Shown here: positions 8,865 through 18,490 of the stretch, in pieces
Position numbering within the stretch: position 1 is the stretch's first letter
Layout of the letters: the number at the start of each line of letters is the position of its first letter
NCBI GenBank assembly: GCA_016928435.1
Contig: JAFGKT010000070.1
Span: forward strand, 1-59,654
Length of the DNA: 59,654 nucleotides
Source: Sedimentisphaerales bacterium
GTDB lineage: Bacteria; Planctomycetota; Phycisphaerae; Sedimentisphaerales; SM23-30
Direction: 5' to 3'
Made by a program: the position numbers and the translations under genes
The notes under the pieces: generated by a model
Told to the model about the DNA's origin: nothing
Database searches by the model: none
What the model saw: only the letters and a program-made list of their open reading frames with translations

Positions 8865-11009
8865 TCAGCCGAGTTTTTTAGTGAGACGGCAAGTTGATTG
8901 GGACATCGCGACGTTTTCCACCACTACCACCGCCGCCTTGGACGGAGCGATGGTCATAATTGAATTTTCGTGGTATTTACCGGCACTGATCAACTCCCGG
9001 CATTCGCAGGGCATAACGCAATCAACAGCCTTGGACTGCACATTGAACAGGAAGTAAATGGTTCTGGTGCCGCTTTCCAATCGGCGAACATACAGCCCGT
9101 GCTGCGATTCAAAGGAATCGGTTTCAATTGAAACCTGATCGCGAATCAGCCAACACAAGCACTTGACCCACGCTGGGTCCGGGTTGAGCAGATACGCTAA
9201 CCCAGATGAGAAACCGGTCATAACCGCGCTGCCTTGGCCAAAACTGTTTTCCGCCATGACGACCCGACCGTCGGCATCGTGGGCCAGGGCTTTTGCCGTG
9301 GTCAAACTGAAAAAAGCGTTCATATAGGGCGAATCAACTTGCTCTCCTGTGGGCAAGATTATTCTTCTTTGGTCGTTCGGGTAAACCAGCCGTTCGGGTT
9401 CGCTCAGGCCGAACAGTTTACCCAAACCGGCGCCGGGTCTGGTGGGATGGAGCCAGGTATTGCCGTCACGTTGGCCGGTGCCGCCCTCGGCGATCAATCG
9501 GCCGCCCTGAGCGACATAATCCTTAAACACATCAGCTTGTTTTTTATCGACCATGAACATCGCGGGGACGTACACAATCTCATAGTCGGTTAGGTTGGAC
9601 AGATCATGGGAACTGATCATATCCACTGATACGCCCGCTGACCAAAACAAATGGTAAGCGCCCTGCAAAGCGGTTTTGTAAGCGTAATCGGCAGGCAGAT
9701 AGCCTTTCCGGGTCAGCGACAGGTCACCTAGATGACCCGATTCTTCAATGCGGCTGACCAAATCGCTGTTGAAATCATAGACCAACGCAACTTTGGCTTT
9801 GGAGACTTGGGTATTAGCAAACAAAGACTTGTTGGCGTTTATGGTAGCCAAAGTATCGCGGACCGCCAAGCTGGTTTCGTTGTCGCGGGCGTCGGTATCC
9901 ACTAACCCAGCTTCAAAAACCTCCTGACCGAGACGCTCTTTCTTGTATTGCCAGAACACAACTCCCTTGGCGCCGCAAGCTACAGCGGACCATAGCCAAG
10001 AAACAATCGTATCAGCAGGCAGTTCCGGCCTCCATTGGCCCCGTGAAGGATACAATTCATTGATCCAAAAATACCCATCGCCCGAAATCGCGCGCATCCA
10101 ATCAGCCATTAAGAAGGGCCAACTACGATCCAGTGGCGCTGGTGCGTAACGAGCTTCAAACGAACTGCCGTAGAAGTCAACCGATTGCCTAGTAAGATAA
10201 TCATCGGAAGTATCTTCTAACACATCCTGAACCACGCTTGGCATACCTACATGCGCGATCACCTCACGGGTGGGATCAACGGCTTTTATGGCTTTGCTGA
10301 CCTGCTCAACGCGCCAAGCTACTCTGGTGGCGGCCCATTGGCGCCAAAGGTGCATTTCCACGAAATCGGAAGTATCATGAGGGACATCAACATCAACAAA
10401 ATCAGCCCAAGCTTTGCCGTAGAAATCATTGAGGTTGTCGATATTCTTGAATTTTGCTTCGAGCCATTGATGATATAGAGTCTGCGAATGTTCACAGCAG
10501 CATTCGCCCATTGGACGCGAACGCGGCTCGTTCCACGCGTGCCAAATATCAATAACGTCGCGGTTGCGGTATCGCTCAACCGCATTCTGCACAAACTGAC
10601 ACGCGTGTTTGATCACTTCCGGATTGTCGAAACAAGGCAGCCAACCGCCGGGGTAAAACGCGGCGTGGCCGATGGGCCAAATCTTTTCGCCGTGTATGCC
10701 GACGCGATAACCATTGTATTTTCTATAAATATAACCCGGAGCGCTCTCAAGCATAAACTTGAACATGACACGTAAACCAATCTCTTGCGCGAGATCCAAG
10801 AGCCGGTCAATGTCATCCCAAAGGTAAGTTCCCTCTTGGCGTTCGTGCCAGCGCCACTGAGGCCTGAGCTGAATCATCTCCATACCCATATCTTTGATTT
10901 TTATCAGATCCTCGCGCCATTCAGCGGGGGTGGGTGTCGGCTGACGATAGTATTGGATAGCCAGAATCAAATGAGAACGATAATTCTGTTTGCGTGTGTT
11001 TAAGTCCAT
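8865..11009 (-). CDS. GH42 beta-galactosidase
   Basis: A 714-residue glycoside hydrolase of family 42 that cleaves terminal beta-galactosides. The TIM barrel begins at about residue 15 (LAIQYYRQP). The acid/base glutamate is Glu161 in AWNEP and the nucleophile is Glu318 in WINELYP. A trimerisation-like domain with the sequence AEGGTGQRDGN and a beta-rich C-terminal domain follow, as usual in GH42. The start is set at 11009 (MDLNTRKQNYRSH); a start at 11087 would overlap the upstream gene and add a segment unlike the family. There is no signal peptide, so it is cytoplasmic and acts on imported oligosaccharides. It follows the GH94 gene by 28 bp and is probably cotranscribed with it. Confidence 0.9.
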   Translation of the reverse strand: MDLNTRKQNYRSHLILAIQYYRQPTPTPAEWREDLIKIKDMGMEMIQLRPQWRWHERQEGTYLWDDIDRLLDLAQEIGLRVMFKFMLESAPGYIYRKYNGYRVGIHGEKIWPIGHAAFYPGGWLPCFDNPEVIKHACQFVQNAVERYRNRDVIDIWHAWNEPRSRPMGECCCEHSQTLYHQWLEAKFKNIDNLNDFYGKAWADFVDVDVPHDTSDFVEMHLWRQWAATRVAWRVEQVSKAIKAVDPTREVIAHVGMPSVVQDVLEDTSDDYLTRQSVDFYGSSFEARYAPAPLDRSWPFLMADWMRAISGDGYFWINELYPSRGQWRPELPADTIVSWLWSAVACGAKGVVFWQYKKERLGQEVFEAGLVDTDARDNETSLAVRDTLATINANKSLFANTQVSKAKVALVYDFNSDLVSRIEESGHLGDLSLTRKGYLPADYAYKTALQGAYHLFWSAGVSVDMISSHDLSNLTDYEIVYVPAMFMVDKKQADVFKDYVAQGGRLIAEGGTGQRDGNTWLHPTRPGAGLGKLFGLSEPERLVYPNDQRRIILPTGEQVDSPYMNAFFSLTTAKALAHDADGRVVMAENSFGQGSAVMTGFSSGLAYLLNPDPAWVKCLCWLIRDQVSIETDSFESQHGLYVRRLESGTRTIYFLFNVQSKAVDCVMPCECRELISAGKYHENSIMTIAPSKAAVVVVENVAMSQSTCRLTKKLG

Positions 11010-11037
11010 TGAATACGCCTGTCGACTAGAAGTACAT

Positions 11038-13623
11038 TTAAGAGTTAACAGATGATGTATTTGCTTTATTAGCGACAGAAGCAACATCTGGGATGGTTTT
11101 GATGGAACCTGCCTTGGTCAAAAAGTCAGGCTGAGGTTTTGCGGCTAGCTCGACTTTGATATGGTTGGTTTTGTCCTTGGCGAGGTCAGCCAAAGGTATT
11201 TTAGGTGAGATTTCTTTGTCATTTAGGGTTATGCGTGTGGTGGAGGCGGTGGAACGGCGCAGGTGGAAGTGGATTTTTCGGCCGCGCCATATTTTTTGTG
11301 CTTGGTATTGCTCCCAATCGCTAGGGATACACGGTTCTATAGTAAGCGAATCGAAGCCCGGCTTGATTCCCAATATTACCTGGATGACTTTGCGGTACCA
11401 AGCTAGTGAACCAGTGAAGTTGCTGAATAGTTGATTACCGTAGCTGGGGTGTTCGGGACCTACAGCGAAGTTGCTCTGTTGTTGTCGGGGGCCTGATACG
11501 ATATCTTGAGGCAAAAGGGAAGGTAAGGTGCGAAGCAGGTGTTGGTAACAAGTATCGTTTTTCCCAGCCATTATGAGAGCATAAAGGTAGAATGATTCGC
11601 CGTGAGTGTAAATACTGCCGTTCTCGAACATGCCGGGCATTTGGTCGGCAATGCGTCCCACTTCCGGTCGGCTTTTGCCGGTGTAGGCAGGCATGAGAAG
11701 TCTGTGGCCCAAAGGCGTTTCCAATTGGGCGATAGCGTCCCAAACCTGTTGTTCGCGACCGGCGGCACGAGCTATGCCGGTCATCAAAGCCCAGGTGTTG
11801 ACATTTAAGTGGATTTTGCCCTCTTCGCATTTGGACGAACCGATGGGATGACCGTTGTCATTGATGGCGTAAATGTACCAGTTGCCGTCCCAAGCATGGG
11901 CATTGATGCGATCGGTCATGGTCATAGCAAGGTCGCGCATTTCTTGAGCGTCATCCTCGCGGTCGAGATAAGACGCCAGTTCTTCCATTAGTTTGGCACC
12001 ATAAACGCAGGCGCAGGATAGCCAAACGCTGACTCCTTTTTCTCCGCCGATACCGGATAATGCATCATTCCAGTCGCCATAACCGATACGGCACAATCCG
12101 TGATAACCGGTGGACCGGGCGAGGGAGCGCACGGCCTGCAAGGCGTGTTGATAGACGCTGGTGCAATTGTCCGGATCGGGGCTCTTGGTGTTCATGTCAA
12201 AGTAAGGCACTTGCTCGTCGAGCAGGTCGAAGTCGCCGGATTCTTTGACGTAGGTCAGCAGCAGATCGGGTATCCAGCTTGGTGAATCCATATACATACG
12301 CATATCGTGGCCGCCGGGTTGGAACCGATCATATTGGCGTATGGCCCGGCCGTCCTCCGATTGGTACATCAACGTTTCCAGCAGCATCCCACGAACATAA
12401 TCTGTGTCAAAATCACATATGCCCATTAGGTCCTGGAGTACATCACGATAGCCAACCTTGTCCAAGGCGCGACAGAAACGCGCTTGATTGCGAGCCTGAT
12501 AGCGTGACCAGATGTTGAAATAGCGGTCAAAATGATCATTGCCGGTTTGGACCATGAATGATTGTATTTTCCGGGACCAGCTCTCTTGAATACGCGCGGT
12601 TACAGATTCGATGCCGGCAGCTAACTCTCGTTGGACGTTTTTGATATAATCGGCGCGTTGGGGATTGCTGTCAGGACAGACGCCGTAGGCGCAGGTCCAT
12701 TGTTGAGATTCACCCGGCGCTAAGGTGGCCTGGAACTGCCCGGCGGCGACCAGGCCCGCATACGGTTGGCTTCCCAGGCTATTATGGCATTTGCCTTCAA
12801 GGACGGATTGGGGAATAGGACTGCGGCCGGCCAGCCCGTGGTACACCTCGGACATCATATCATAACCGATAAAACCAGGCGCGGAAGTGAAGAACGCTTG
12901 ACGAGGATGCTTGTTGTTGCCGTCGTGATTTAGAAATACCAAGCTGCCATCTTCGAGATAGCCTTCGCAGACCACTCGCGGAACGAAATAATAAAACGGG
13001 TATGAATCGATATTGACTCGAAGATCACAGAACCAGCAAAAGGACCGCGGCTGTTGGGAGTTGTTTTTAATGCGCACTCCCCATACTTCCAACGGCAAAT
13101 CAGGATGTACGCAAACGGTCAGTTCGCAGTTGAGCCCGTCGCGTTGGGCGGCGATTAGTTGGGTGTCCAATCCCTGGAGACAAAGCGAATTGGAATAGGA
13201 ATCTTCCTGAAAACCAGGGATGGGGAACATGGGCCAAGCGTTGCCTGCTTCGTGAATATAGAAGCCGCGGTGATCTTGAGGCTTGGGAGCGGTTGGAACG
13301 TAGTTGTCGTCCAAATGGCTGGTCATTTTGCCAGCCAAGACACTCTCGACGCATGAAAATCCCCCAGCAAATTGATCCCAAAAACTGCCCCAGACTTCAC
13401 GCGTGCGAGAATGACACGAAGCCATTAAATGCAGGCAGGGCCTAGGTGTATGGAAGTCGCTCAGTTCGACTTGGCTATCGACAATAAAGCCCTGGGCATC
13501 GATATGATCCTTGAAGCAACTGTAGTGATCCAACAAAGCTTGCCAATTCTCTTCGCTGACATTCTCATCTAAGGGCCTCCCTGCACGCAAATTCTCAAAG
13601 ACCAAAGCCCGAATATCTTTCAT
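11038..13623 (-). CDS. GH94-family glycoside phosphorylase
   Basis: The 861-residue protein matches family GH94 (cellobiose, chitobiose and cyclic-glucan phosphorylase type), which splits a beta-linked disaccharide or oligosaccharide with phosphate to give a sugar 1-phosphate. The N-terminal beta-sandwich (about 1-300) is followed by an alpha/alpha barrel containing RIGYGDWNDALSGIG, where the Asp of GDWND is the general acid. The motifs HGESFYLYALIMAG and FTGSLAWYRKV are also typical. The last 70 residues, after IWRGRKIHFHLRR, are a lysine-rich, low-complexity extension not usual in the family. There is no signal peptide. The exact substrate cannot be read from the sequence. Its partner downstream is a GH42 beta-galactosidase. 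Confidence 0.85.
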   Translation of the reverse strand: MKDIRALVFENLRAGRPLDENVSEENWQALLDHYSCFKDHIDAQGFIVDSQVELSDFHTPRPCLHLMASCHSRTREVWGSFWDQFAGGFSCVESVLAGKMTSHLDDNYVPTAPKPQDHRGFYIHEAGNAWPMFPIPGFQEDSYSNSLCLQGLDTQLIAAQRDGLNCELTVCVHPDLPLEVWGVRIKNNSQQPRSFCWFCDLRVNIDSYPFYYFVPRVVCEGYLEDGSLVFLNHDGNNKHPRQAFFTSAPGFIGYDMMSEVYHGLAGRSPIPQSVLEGKCHNSLGSQPYAGLVAAGQFQATLAPGESQQWTCAYGVCPDSNPQRADYIKNVQRELAAGIESVTARIQESWSRKIQSFMVQTGNDHFDRYFNIWSRYQARNQARFCRALDKVGYRDVLQDLMGICDFDTDYVRGMLLETLMYQSEDGRAIRQYDRFQPGGHDMRMYMDSPSWIPDLLLTYVKESGDFDLLDEQVPYFDMNTKSPDPDNCTSVYQHALQAVRSLARSTGYHGLCRIGYGDWNDALSGIGGEKGVSVWLSCACVYGAKLMEELASYLDREDDAQEMRDLAMTMTDRINAHAWDGNWYIYAINDNGHPIGSSKCEEGKIHLNVNTWALMTGIARAAGREQQVWDAIAQLETPLGHRLLMPAYTGKSRPEVGRIADQMPGMFENGSIYTHGESFYLYALIMAGKNDTCYQHLLRTLPSLLPQDIVSGPRQQQSNFAVGPEHPSYGNQLFSNFTGSLAWYRKVIQVILGIKPGFDSLTIEPCIPSDWEQYQAQKIWRGRKIHFHLRRSTASTTRITLNDKEISPKIPLADLAKDKTNHIKVELAAKPQPDFLTKAGSIKTIPDVASVANKANTSSVNS

Positions 13624-13684
13624 ATCTAATCCAACAACCTATGTTTTATACGTCCAAAATGCCGCAATAACTTAAGCAACCTTA

Positions 13685-13715
13685 ATAATATCCTATTATA
13701 TCGCTAGATTGTCAA
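13685..13715 (-). promoter_or_regulatory. Candidate promoter of the GH94-GH42 unit
   Basis: Minus strand TTGACA (13715-13710) lies upstream of TATTAT (13690-13685) at a long 19-bp spacing. A perfect TATAAT (13700-13695) lies in between with no good -35 box. The region is AT-rich, so the exact elements are uncertain. Confidence 0.3.
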
Positions 13716-13793
13716 AATTGTATCGAAAATTATTCGTGGGAAGCAAAATCGACTTGTTTGCTCATATATCATAAGTCATTGTAAATACAATCT

Positions 13794-15689
13794 TTACTGA
13801 GACACAGAACTGTCAGCGTCGCTGAGGATCAAATATATTTCCGCATCACCGAGGTTATCGGTCCAGTTAAGCTGGTTATTGTTGCGTTGAGCGGGTACAG
13901 GGACTAATTGGTCAGCGGCGACCCGATAAACCATTTGGGGCCTTAGCCAGGGCAGGTCGTCAAACTGGAATGCGACATTATTGGCTGGATTCTGCTCGAA
14001 ACCGGCCGGGGTGCAGCTATAATCGTCGTTCACAGCGATCACAACAGCACCATCTCGACCAGCCAGTAATGTGCGTATCCAAATGGTATCGGTGTCACTT
14101 GCAGCCCAGGTGGCGGCATGGGCGACGCTGATGAGCGAGGCAATGGAGGTTAGTTCTCTGGATGTTCGGCCGATCACATCCCAGATTTCCGGCAGAACAT
14201 CCGAGCCATGGAACAAAAGCACGCCACCTGCTTCCGAGGAGTCGATGTATGACCATAGACCGGTCGCCCCGCACCCCACAGCATAAAGCATAGAGATTCG
14301 CACTTCACTGGGTACGGGCTTACGACCCATACCGCGAACTCGACACGGATCACGATATCGCTCGAAGCCGCCTTCGCGCAGTTCATCAGGGCCGATCCAA
14401 TGGTCTTGCGGAATGGCGAACTCTTCCCAAGAACCTTGATAAGTAAAAGTAAATGGATTGGGCGCGGCAGTCTGCGCCATGGTGGTCGCGAAAGGAACTG
14501 TTTCACTAATAGGCCAGGCATTGCTGATGGGATAACAGTCGGGGTTTGGGATATCGACAATCGGAGCATAGATGAAATAGTTGTACGGAGTGAATGTGAG
14601 GTCAACCGTAAGTGCGGTCGCGCTGAGCGGATCGGCTACGCGACAGTTAGCTTCCATTTGCACCACCGAGGGCGCATTAGCTCCTATACGCAGGTGCATG
14701 GGCCGGTCATAGGCGCTAAAGTCCTGACAATCAGGTTCTTCGGTCAACCCAAAAGCATAAATCGCGGGATGGCCTATGGTATCGGCGTTGGGATTGCCCC
14801 CGGTCATGGACAATATGCGTAGTCTCAGTTGTTGGGCTTGATCAAGCGCCGCCCCGGAGGTCTGAACGAAACTATTGAAACCATTTACCCCATTGTCAGC
14901 ATAACGCTGTAAATCACCAAAACCATAGGTTCCAAATATAGCTCGATCGCCGAAAGCACGAATCGTGGTCGCGTCGATAATGGTGCCATCGGCTGAGGCA
15001 ACCATGAAGGTTTGTATGGTGCCGCGTTGCAGCGGCTGGTCGAAAGTTACTTCCGCTACACGCAGGTCATTTGTGTATTCATCGTTGAGCCAAGTTAATT
15101 CGTTGCCTAATCTGGCTCCGTTAAGAAAGATGATTTCAGGCAGGGCAGCGTCCGCTTGCTTGCGCTGGATGTAAAGGTAAGCGGTATCCAGATTTGAGTT
15201 GAAACGCAGGGTTTGGATGCGAAAATCCCTCGGCACTGGGTTGACAACAGCACTTATTTCTGTGCCATTGGTCATGGAGATGACAAAGTCGGTTGGTTCG
15301 GTCAGGGCGCTGCGCAGGCAGAGGGATATTTCGGCCTGACCACCAGGGGCAATCGGATCAGGCATTAAACGATGCCAAATCAGTTGGTAACTGTCGCTGT
15401 AGGTTTGCAGGTCGCCGCCGTCCCAGCGGATATTATCCAGGCTGACCGGTTCGGCACTGTCGTTATGGAGGTAGAAATATACCATACTGCCGGGCGAGGT
15501 GATTAGCTCTTTGGAGGCAGTGATCTGGTCATTGTATTCGGCGGGGAATTGGTACTGGATCACGTTGCGATTCTGAAAAGCAGTCCGCACAGTGATATCG
15601 GCATCAGCACAGCCGACCTGAAACGATAAGGCTAGGGTCGCTATGATTATGATTTTCGCACTAGAATTTCTAACATAGCCTTTTGGCAT
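13794..15689 (-). CDS. Secreted protein, possible TIM-barrel enzyme (paralogue B)
   Basis: The start at 15689 (MPKGYVRN) has GGAG 8 bases upstream and gives a 631-residue protein with a basic signal peptide ending ...FQVGC; the lipobox is imperfect because Gln replaces the -3 Leu. I do not recognise a family. The first about 200 residues look like a beta-sandwich (RTAFQNRNVIQYQFPAEY, LRFNSNLDTAYLYI). The middle reads like a TIM barrel with NGVNGFNSF, AFGLTEEPD, YQGSWEEF and YAVGCGATGLWSY, resembling clan-A glycoside hydrolases in which Glu-Pro ends strand 4. The C-terminus is beta-rich. It is clearly homologous over its whole length to the gene directly upstream, 28 bp away. Confidence 0.75.
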   Translation of the reverse strand: MPKGYVRNSSAKIIIIATLALSFQVGCADADITVRTAFQNRNVIQYQFPAEYNDQITASKELITSPGSMVYFYLHNDSAEPVSLDNIRWDGGDLQTYSDSYQLIWHRLMPDPIAPGGQAEISLCLRSALTEPTDFVISMTNGTEISAVVNPVPRDFRIQTLRFNSNLDTAYLYIQRKQADAALPEIIFLNGARLGNELTWLNDEYTNDLRVAEVTFDQPLQRGTIQTFMVASADGTIIDATTIRAFGDRAIFGTYGFGDLQRYADNGVNGFNSFVQTSGAALDQAQQLRLRILSMTGGNPNADTIGHPAIYAFGLTEEPDCQDFSAYDRPMHLRIGANAPSVVQMEANCRVADPLSATALTVDLTFTPYNYFIYAPIVDIPNPDCYPISNAWPISETVPFATTMAQTAAPNPFTFTYQGSWEEFAIPQDHWIGPDELREGGFERYRDPCRVRGMGRKPVPSEVRISMLYAVGCGATGLWSYIDSSEAGGVLLFHGSDVLPEIWDVIGRTSRELTSIASLISVAHAATWAASDTDTIWIRTLLAGRDGAVVIAVNDDYSCTPAGFEQNPANNVAFQFDDLPWLRPQMVYRVAADQLVPVPAQRNNNQLNWTDNLGDAEIYLILSDADSSVSQ

Positions 15690-15717
15690 CAAATTATCTC
15701 CGTAAAAACTAATATCA

Positions 15718-17583
15718 CTAATTGGCCCAGTTTGGCACACCTATTCCGATTAGATATATTTCGCCGTCGGTTATTGTGTCGGTCCAGCTAGTCCGACCGT
15801 CGCTTTGTGTTGCCTCCATTGGTGTGAAGTTGCCATCATCCACACGGTAAACCACTTGCGGGCTAAGCCATGGCAAATTGCCAAAATGGAATAACACATT
15901 GTTCGCTGGTGATTGCTCGAAGCCTTCCGCGGTACAACTATACATATCATTGACCGCGATTACAAGGGCCCATTCTCGGCCGGCGTATAATGTACGCAGC
16001 CAAATACCATCCGAATCGCTCGTGGCCCACTCTGTCATATGGGATATACTGATAAGCGGCGACACCGAATGCAATTGGCGTGATGTCCGGCCTATCACTT
16101 CCCAAATTCCCGGCAAAACGTCCGAACCGTGGAACAACAATGTCCCGTAAACGCACGAAGCATCCGTAAACGACCATAAACCCGTCGCGCCGCAACCTAC
16201 AGCATAGAGCATAGGAATCCGAACTTCGCTCGGAACAGGCTGTCGGCCTAGACCTCGCACCCGACACGGATCACGATAATAATCGAAACCATTCTCGTAA
16301 AGTTCCGGACCAAGAATATACATCTCATCCTGTTGGATCGCGAACTCCTCCCAACAGCCTTGATACGTAAAAGTAAACGGGTTCGGAGCCGACGCCATAC
16401 GAATCGTGTCAACGTACTTCAACGTTTCACGAATCGACCAGCCTATCGTTATCGGATAACAGTCCGGGTTGGTAATGTCCGCTATCTGACCATAGATAAA
16501 ATAGTTGTACGGATTAAATGTCATGTCTATCGTCATAGCCGTAGCGGTAATTGGGTCCGCATCGCGGGTAGCAGCTTCCATTGCCACCATTTCCGGAGCA
16601 TGCGCGCCTATCCGCACTTGAATAGGACGATCCTCGACACTATAGTCACTAACGTCCGGTTCATCAATCATTCCAAACGCATAGGTAGCTTCATGCCCTA
16701 TGGTGTCGGCAGTGGGTTGGCCGTGACCCATGACCAAAATCCGCATGCCCAACTGCTGCGCCTCATCCAACGCCTCCTTGGATGATTCCCAAAAACTATT
16801 GTACCCCAACACACCATTATCAGCAAATCTTTGCAATCGGCCGTCCACCCCGTAAGTGCCGAATATCGCTCTGTCACCCAGGGCTCGAATAGTAGTCGCG
16901 TCAACGGCGGTGCCATCATCCGACGCTACGCGAAATGTCAGCACACTGCCGCGCAGAAACGGCTCGGAAAAACTCACCTCCGCTACCCGCAGATCATTGA
17001 AGTATTCATCATTAAGCCAATTGACTTGATCCGCCATGAGGACGCCATTGACATAAACCGTGCCCGGCAAAGCAGCATCCGGTTGCAATCGCTCAACATA
17101 AATATATGCTTTGTCCAAGTCCGAATTAAAACGCAAGGTTTGTATGCGAAATTCTCGTGCGGTTGGATCCACTGCTGCGTTTAACTCACTGCCGTCACTG
17201 AAAACCAACACAAAGTCTGTAGCTTCGGTTAGCGCGGTACGCAAACACAAAGCGACTTCAGCTTCCCCGCCTGCCTCTATAGGGTTAGGCATCAGACGGT
17301 GCCAAATGGCTTGATACGTGTCGGTGTGGGTTTGTAAGTCTGCCCCCGCCCAGCGAATGTCCGCCAGTTCTATCGATTCTGCGCCATCGTTGGCAAGATA
17401 GAAATACACCATACTGCCCGGGCAGGTGATTTCTTCTTTGGCGGCGTTGATTAGCTCGCTTCCCTCAGGCGGATATTGGTATCCTATTACATTGCGATTC
17501 TGAAAGGCCGCGGTGACGGTAACGCTTTGGCCATCCACACAACCAGCCAAAACCGTAAACAACAGCAGCGATACAATCGCCAT
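15718..17583 (-). CDS. Lipoprotein, possible TIM-barrel enzyme (paralogue A)
   Basis: The product is full-length homologous to the following gene (shared: TAFQNRNVI, NGVLGYNSF, GMIDEPD, YQGCWEEF, YAVGCGATGLWSF, SGTSR/GRTSR region). The signal sequence MAIVSLLLFTVLAGC ends in a good lipobox (LAGC), so outer- or inner-membrane lipoprotein is likely. The start at 17583 has AAGG 7 bases upstream; an in-frame ATG at 17619 has GGAG 8 bases upstream and is an equal alternative. Candidate catalytic acids by analogy with clan GH-A are the Glu of IDEPD and one of the two Glu of CWEEF (inference). It lies between a pseudopilin gene and its paralogue, all minus strand. Confidence 0.75.
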   Translation of the reverse strand: MAIVSLLLFTVLAGCVDGQSVTVTAAFQNRNVIGYQYPPEGSELINAAKEEITCPGSMVYFYLANDGAESIELADIRWAGADLQTHTDTYQAIWHRLMPNPIEAGGEAEVALCLRTALTEATDFVLVFSDGSELNAAVDPTAREFRIQTLRFNSDLDKAYIYVERLQPDAALPGTVYVNGVLMADQVNWLNDEYFNDLRVAEVSFSEPFLRGSVLTFRVASDDGTAVDATTIRALGDRAIFGTYGVDGRLQRFADNGVLGYNSFWESSKEALDEAQQLGMRILVMGHGQPTADTIGHEATYAFGMIDEPDVSDYSVEDRPIQVRIGAHAPEMVAMEAATRDADPITATAMTIDMTFNPYNYFIYGQIADITNPDCYPITIGWSIRETLKYVDTIRMASAPNPFTFTYQGCWEEFAIQQDEMYILGPELYENGFDYYRDPCRVRGLGRQPVPSEVRIPMLYAVGCGATGLWSFTDASCVYGTLLFHGSDVLPGIWEVIGRTSRQLHSVSPLISISHMTEWATSDSDGIWLRTLYAGREWALVIAVNDMYSCTAEGFEQSPANNVLFHFGNLPWLSPQVVYRVDDGNFTPMEATQSDGRTSWTDTITDGEIYLIGIGVPNWAN

Positions 17584-17686
17584 GAAAGTACCTTGCTGCG
17601 GATCAGGGATGCAAAACATCGGGTAAGCTCCATTATAGGGCATCTAAGGGATGACAAGCAGAAAGCTTAATGGCAGAAAACGTCAC

Positions 17687-18361
17687 TTAGGGAAGTTCAT
17701 CAATGACATCCTGGGGCAAGAAACTTCTGATGGTTACATCATCACGAGTTTGCGGCTCAACATGCTGATCGGCGAAAAGGATGTTGAAGCCGCCGCTATG
17801 ACGCGGAGTGAAATAATCGTCGAAATGATCGTCGAATCCGGGGAAGAAGGCTTCCGAGCCATCATACGCCCAGGTTTCCAAGTACGGATAATAGTAAAAA
17901 GCTATGTCATAAGCGTCATGGGCCAATTTGTTTCCATGCGAATCAGCGATCAGGTACAATTCAGCCGGGGCGTTTTTATCAAGTCTAGTGCCACCTTGGT
18001 CTGACACGAACTGGCTATTAGGTTTAACGCAGTTGAGGTACACTTTTTCAGAAGGGCATTCCATTAGCGCATAGTCATCTAAGTATCCTTCTGTCATGAG
18101 GCGAAGTTCCCATGTATAATCCTTATTTTCATCGGGATCGTGATAAATGTTGGGCGGGCAAAAGCCATTATAATCTTCAGCATAATAGGCGAAAACAAGC
18201 CCTAATTGCTTGAAGTTGCTCCTGCAGGCCACCGCCTTAGCTTGTTCACGTGCCCTGGACAACGCCGGGAGGAGGATTGAGATCAACAAAGCGATAATAG
18301 AAACAACTACCAATAGCTCTATTAACGTGAAACCATATCGACGCGATTGTTTAGCCATCAT
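17687..18361 (-). CDS. Type II secretion-like pseudopilin
   Basis: The 224-residue protein has the prepilin leader MMAKQSRRYG followed by FTLIELLVVVSIIALL: cleavage after Gly, N-methylation of Phe, and Glu at +5. The helix leads to ARSRAREQAK-type sequence and a Cys-containing CRSNFKQLG segment, the pattern of the abundant planctomycete/Lentisphaera pseudopilins. Near the C-terminus PRHSGGFNILFADQHV matches the H-x9-DG region of that family, with Gln in place of Gly. AAGGAG lies upstream of the double ATG. Such proteins often accompany secreted carbohydrate-active genes in Phycisphaerae. A terminator separates it from the dockerin gene upstream, so it may start a unit with the two paralogous lipoproteins. 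Confidence 0.85.
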   Translation of the reverse strand: MMAKQSRRYGFTLIELLVVVSIIALLISILLPALSRAREQAKAVACRSNFKQLGLVFAYYAEDYNGFCPPNIYHDPDENKDYTWELRLMTEGYLDDYALMECPSEKVYLNCVKPNSQFVSDQGGTRLDKNAPAELYLIADSHGNKLAHDAYDIAFYYYPYLETWAYDGSEAFFPGFDDHFDDYFTPRHSGGFNILFADQHVEPQTRDDVTIRSFLPQDVIDELP

Positions 18362-18412
18362 GACCGACTCCTTATTTTACTCATGGACCACACATCGTTT
18401 TTATTACTTGAT

Positions 18413-18447
18413 CGAAAAGCGAAGCCGCCGTGATGAGTGACGGCTTC
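18413..18447 (-). terminator. Intrinsic terminator of the dockerin gene
   Basis: On the minus strand GAAGCCG (18447-18441) pairs with CGGCTTC (18427-18421), followed by GCTTTTCG. It lies about 45 bases past the stop codon at 18491. Confidence 0.6.
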
Positions 18448-18490
18448 ACGTGCATTACAGGTTAGTTCATGCAATGTACCAACCGCACCA

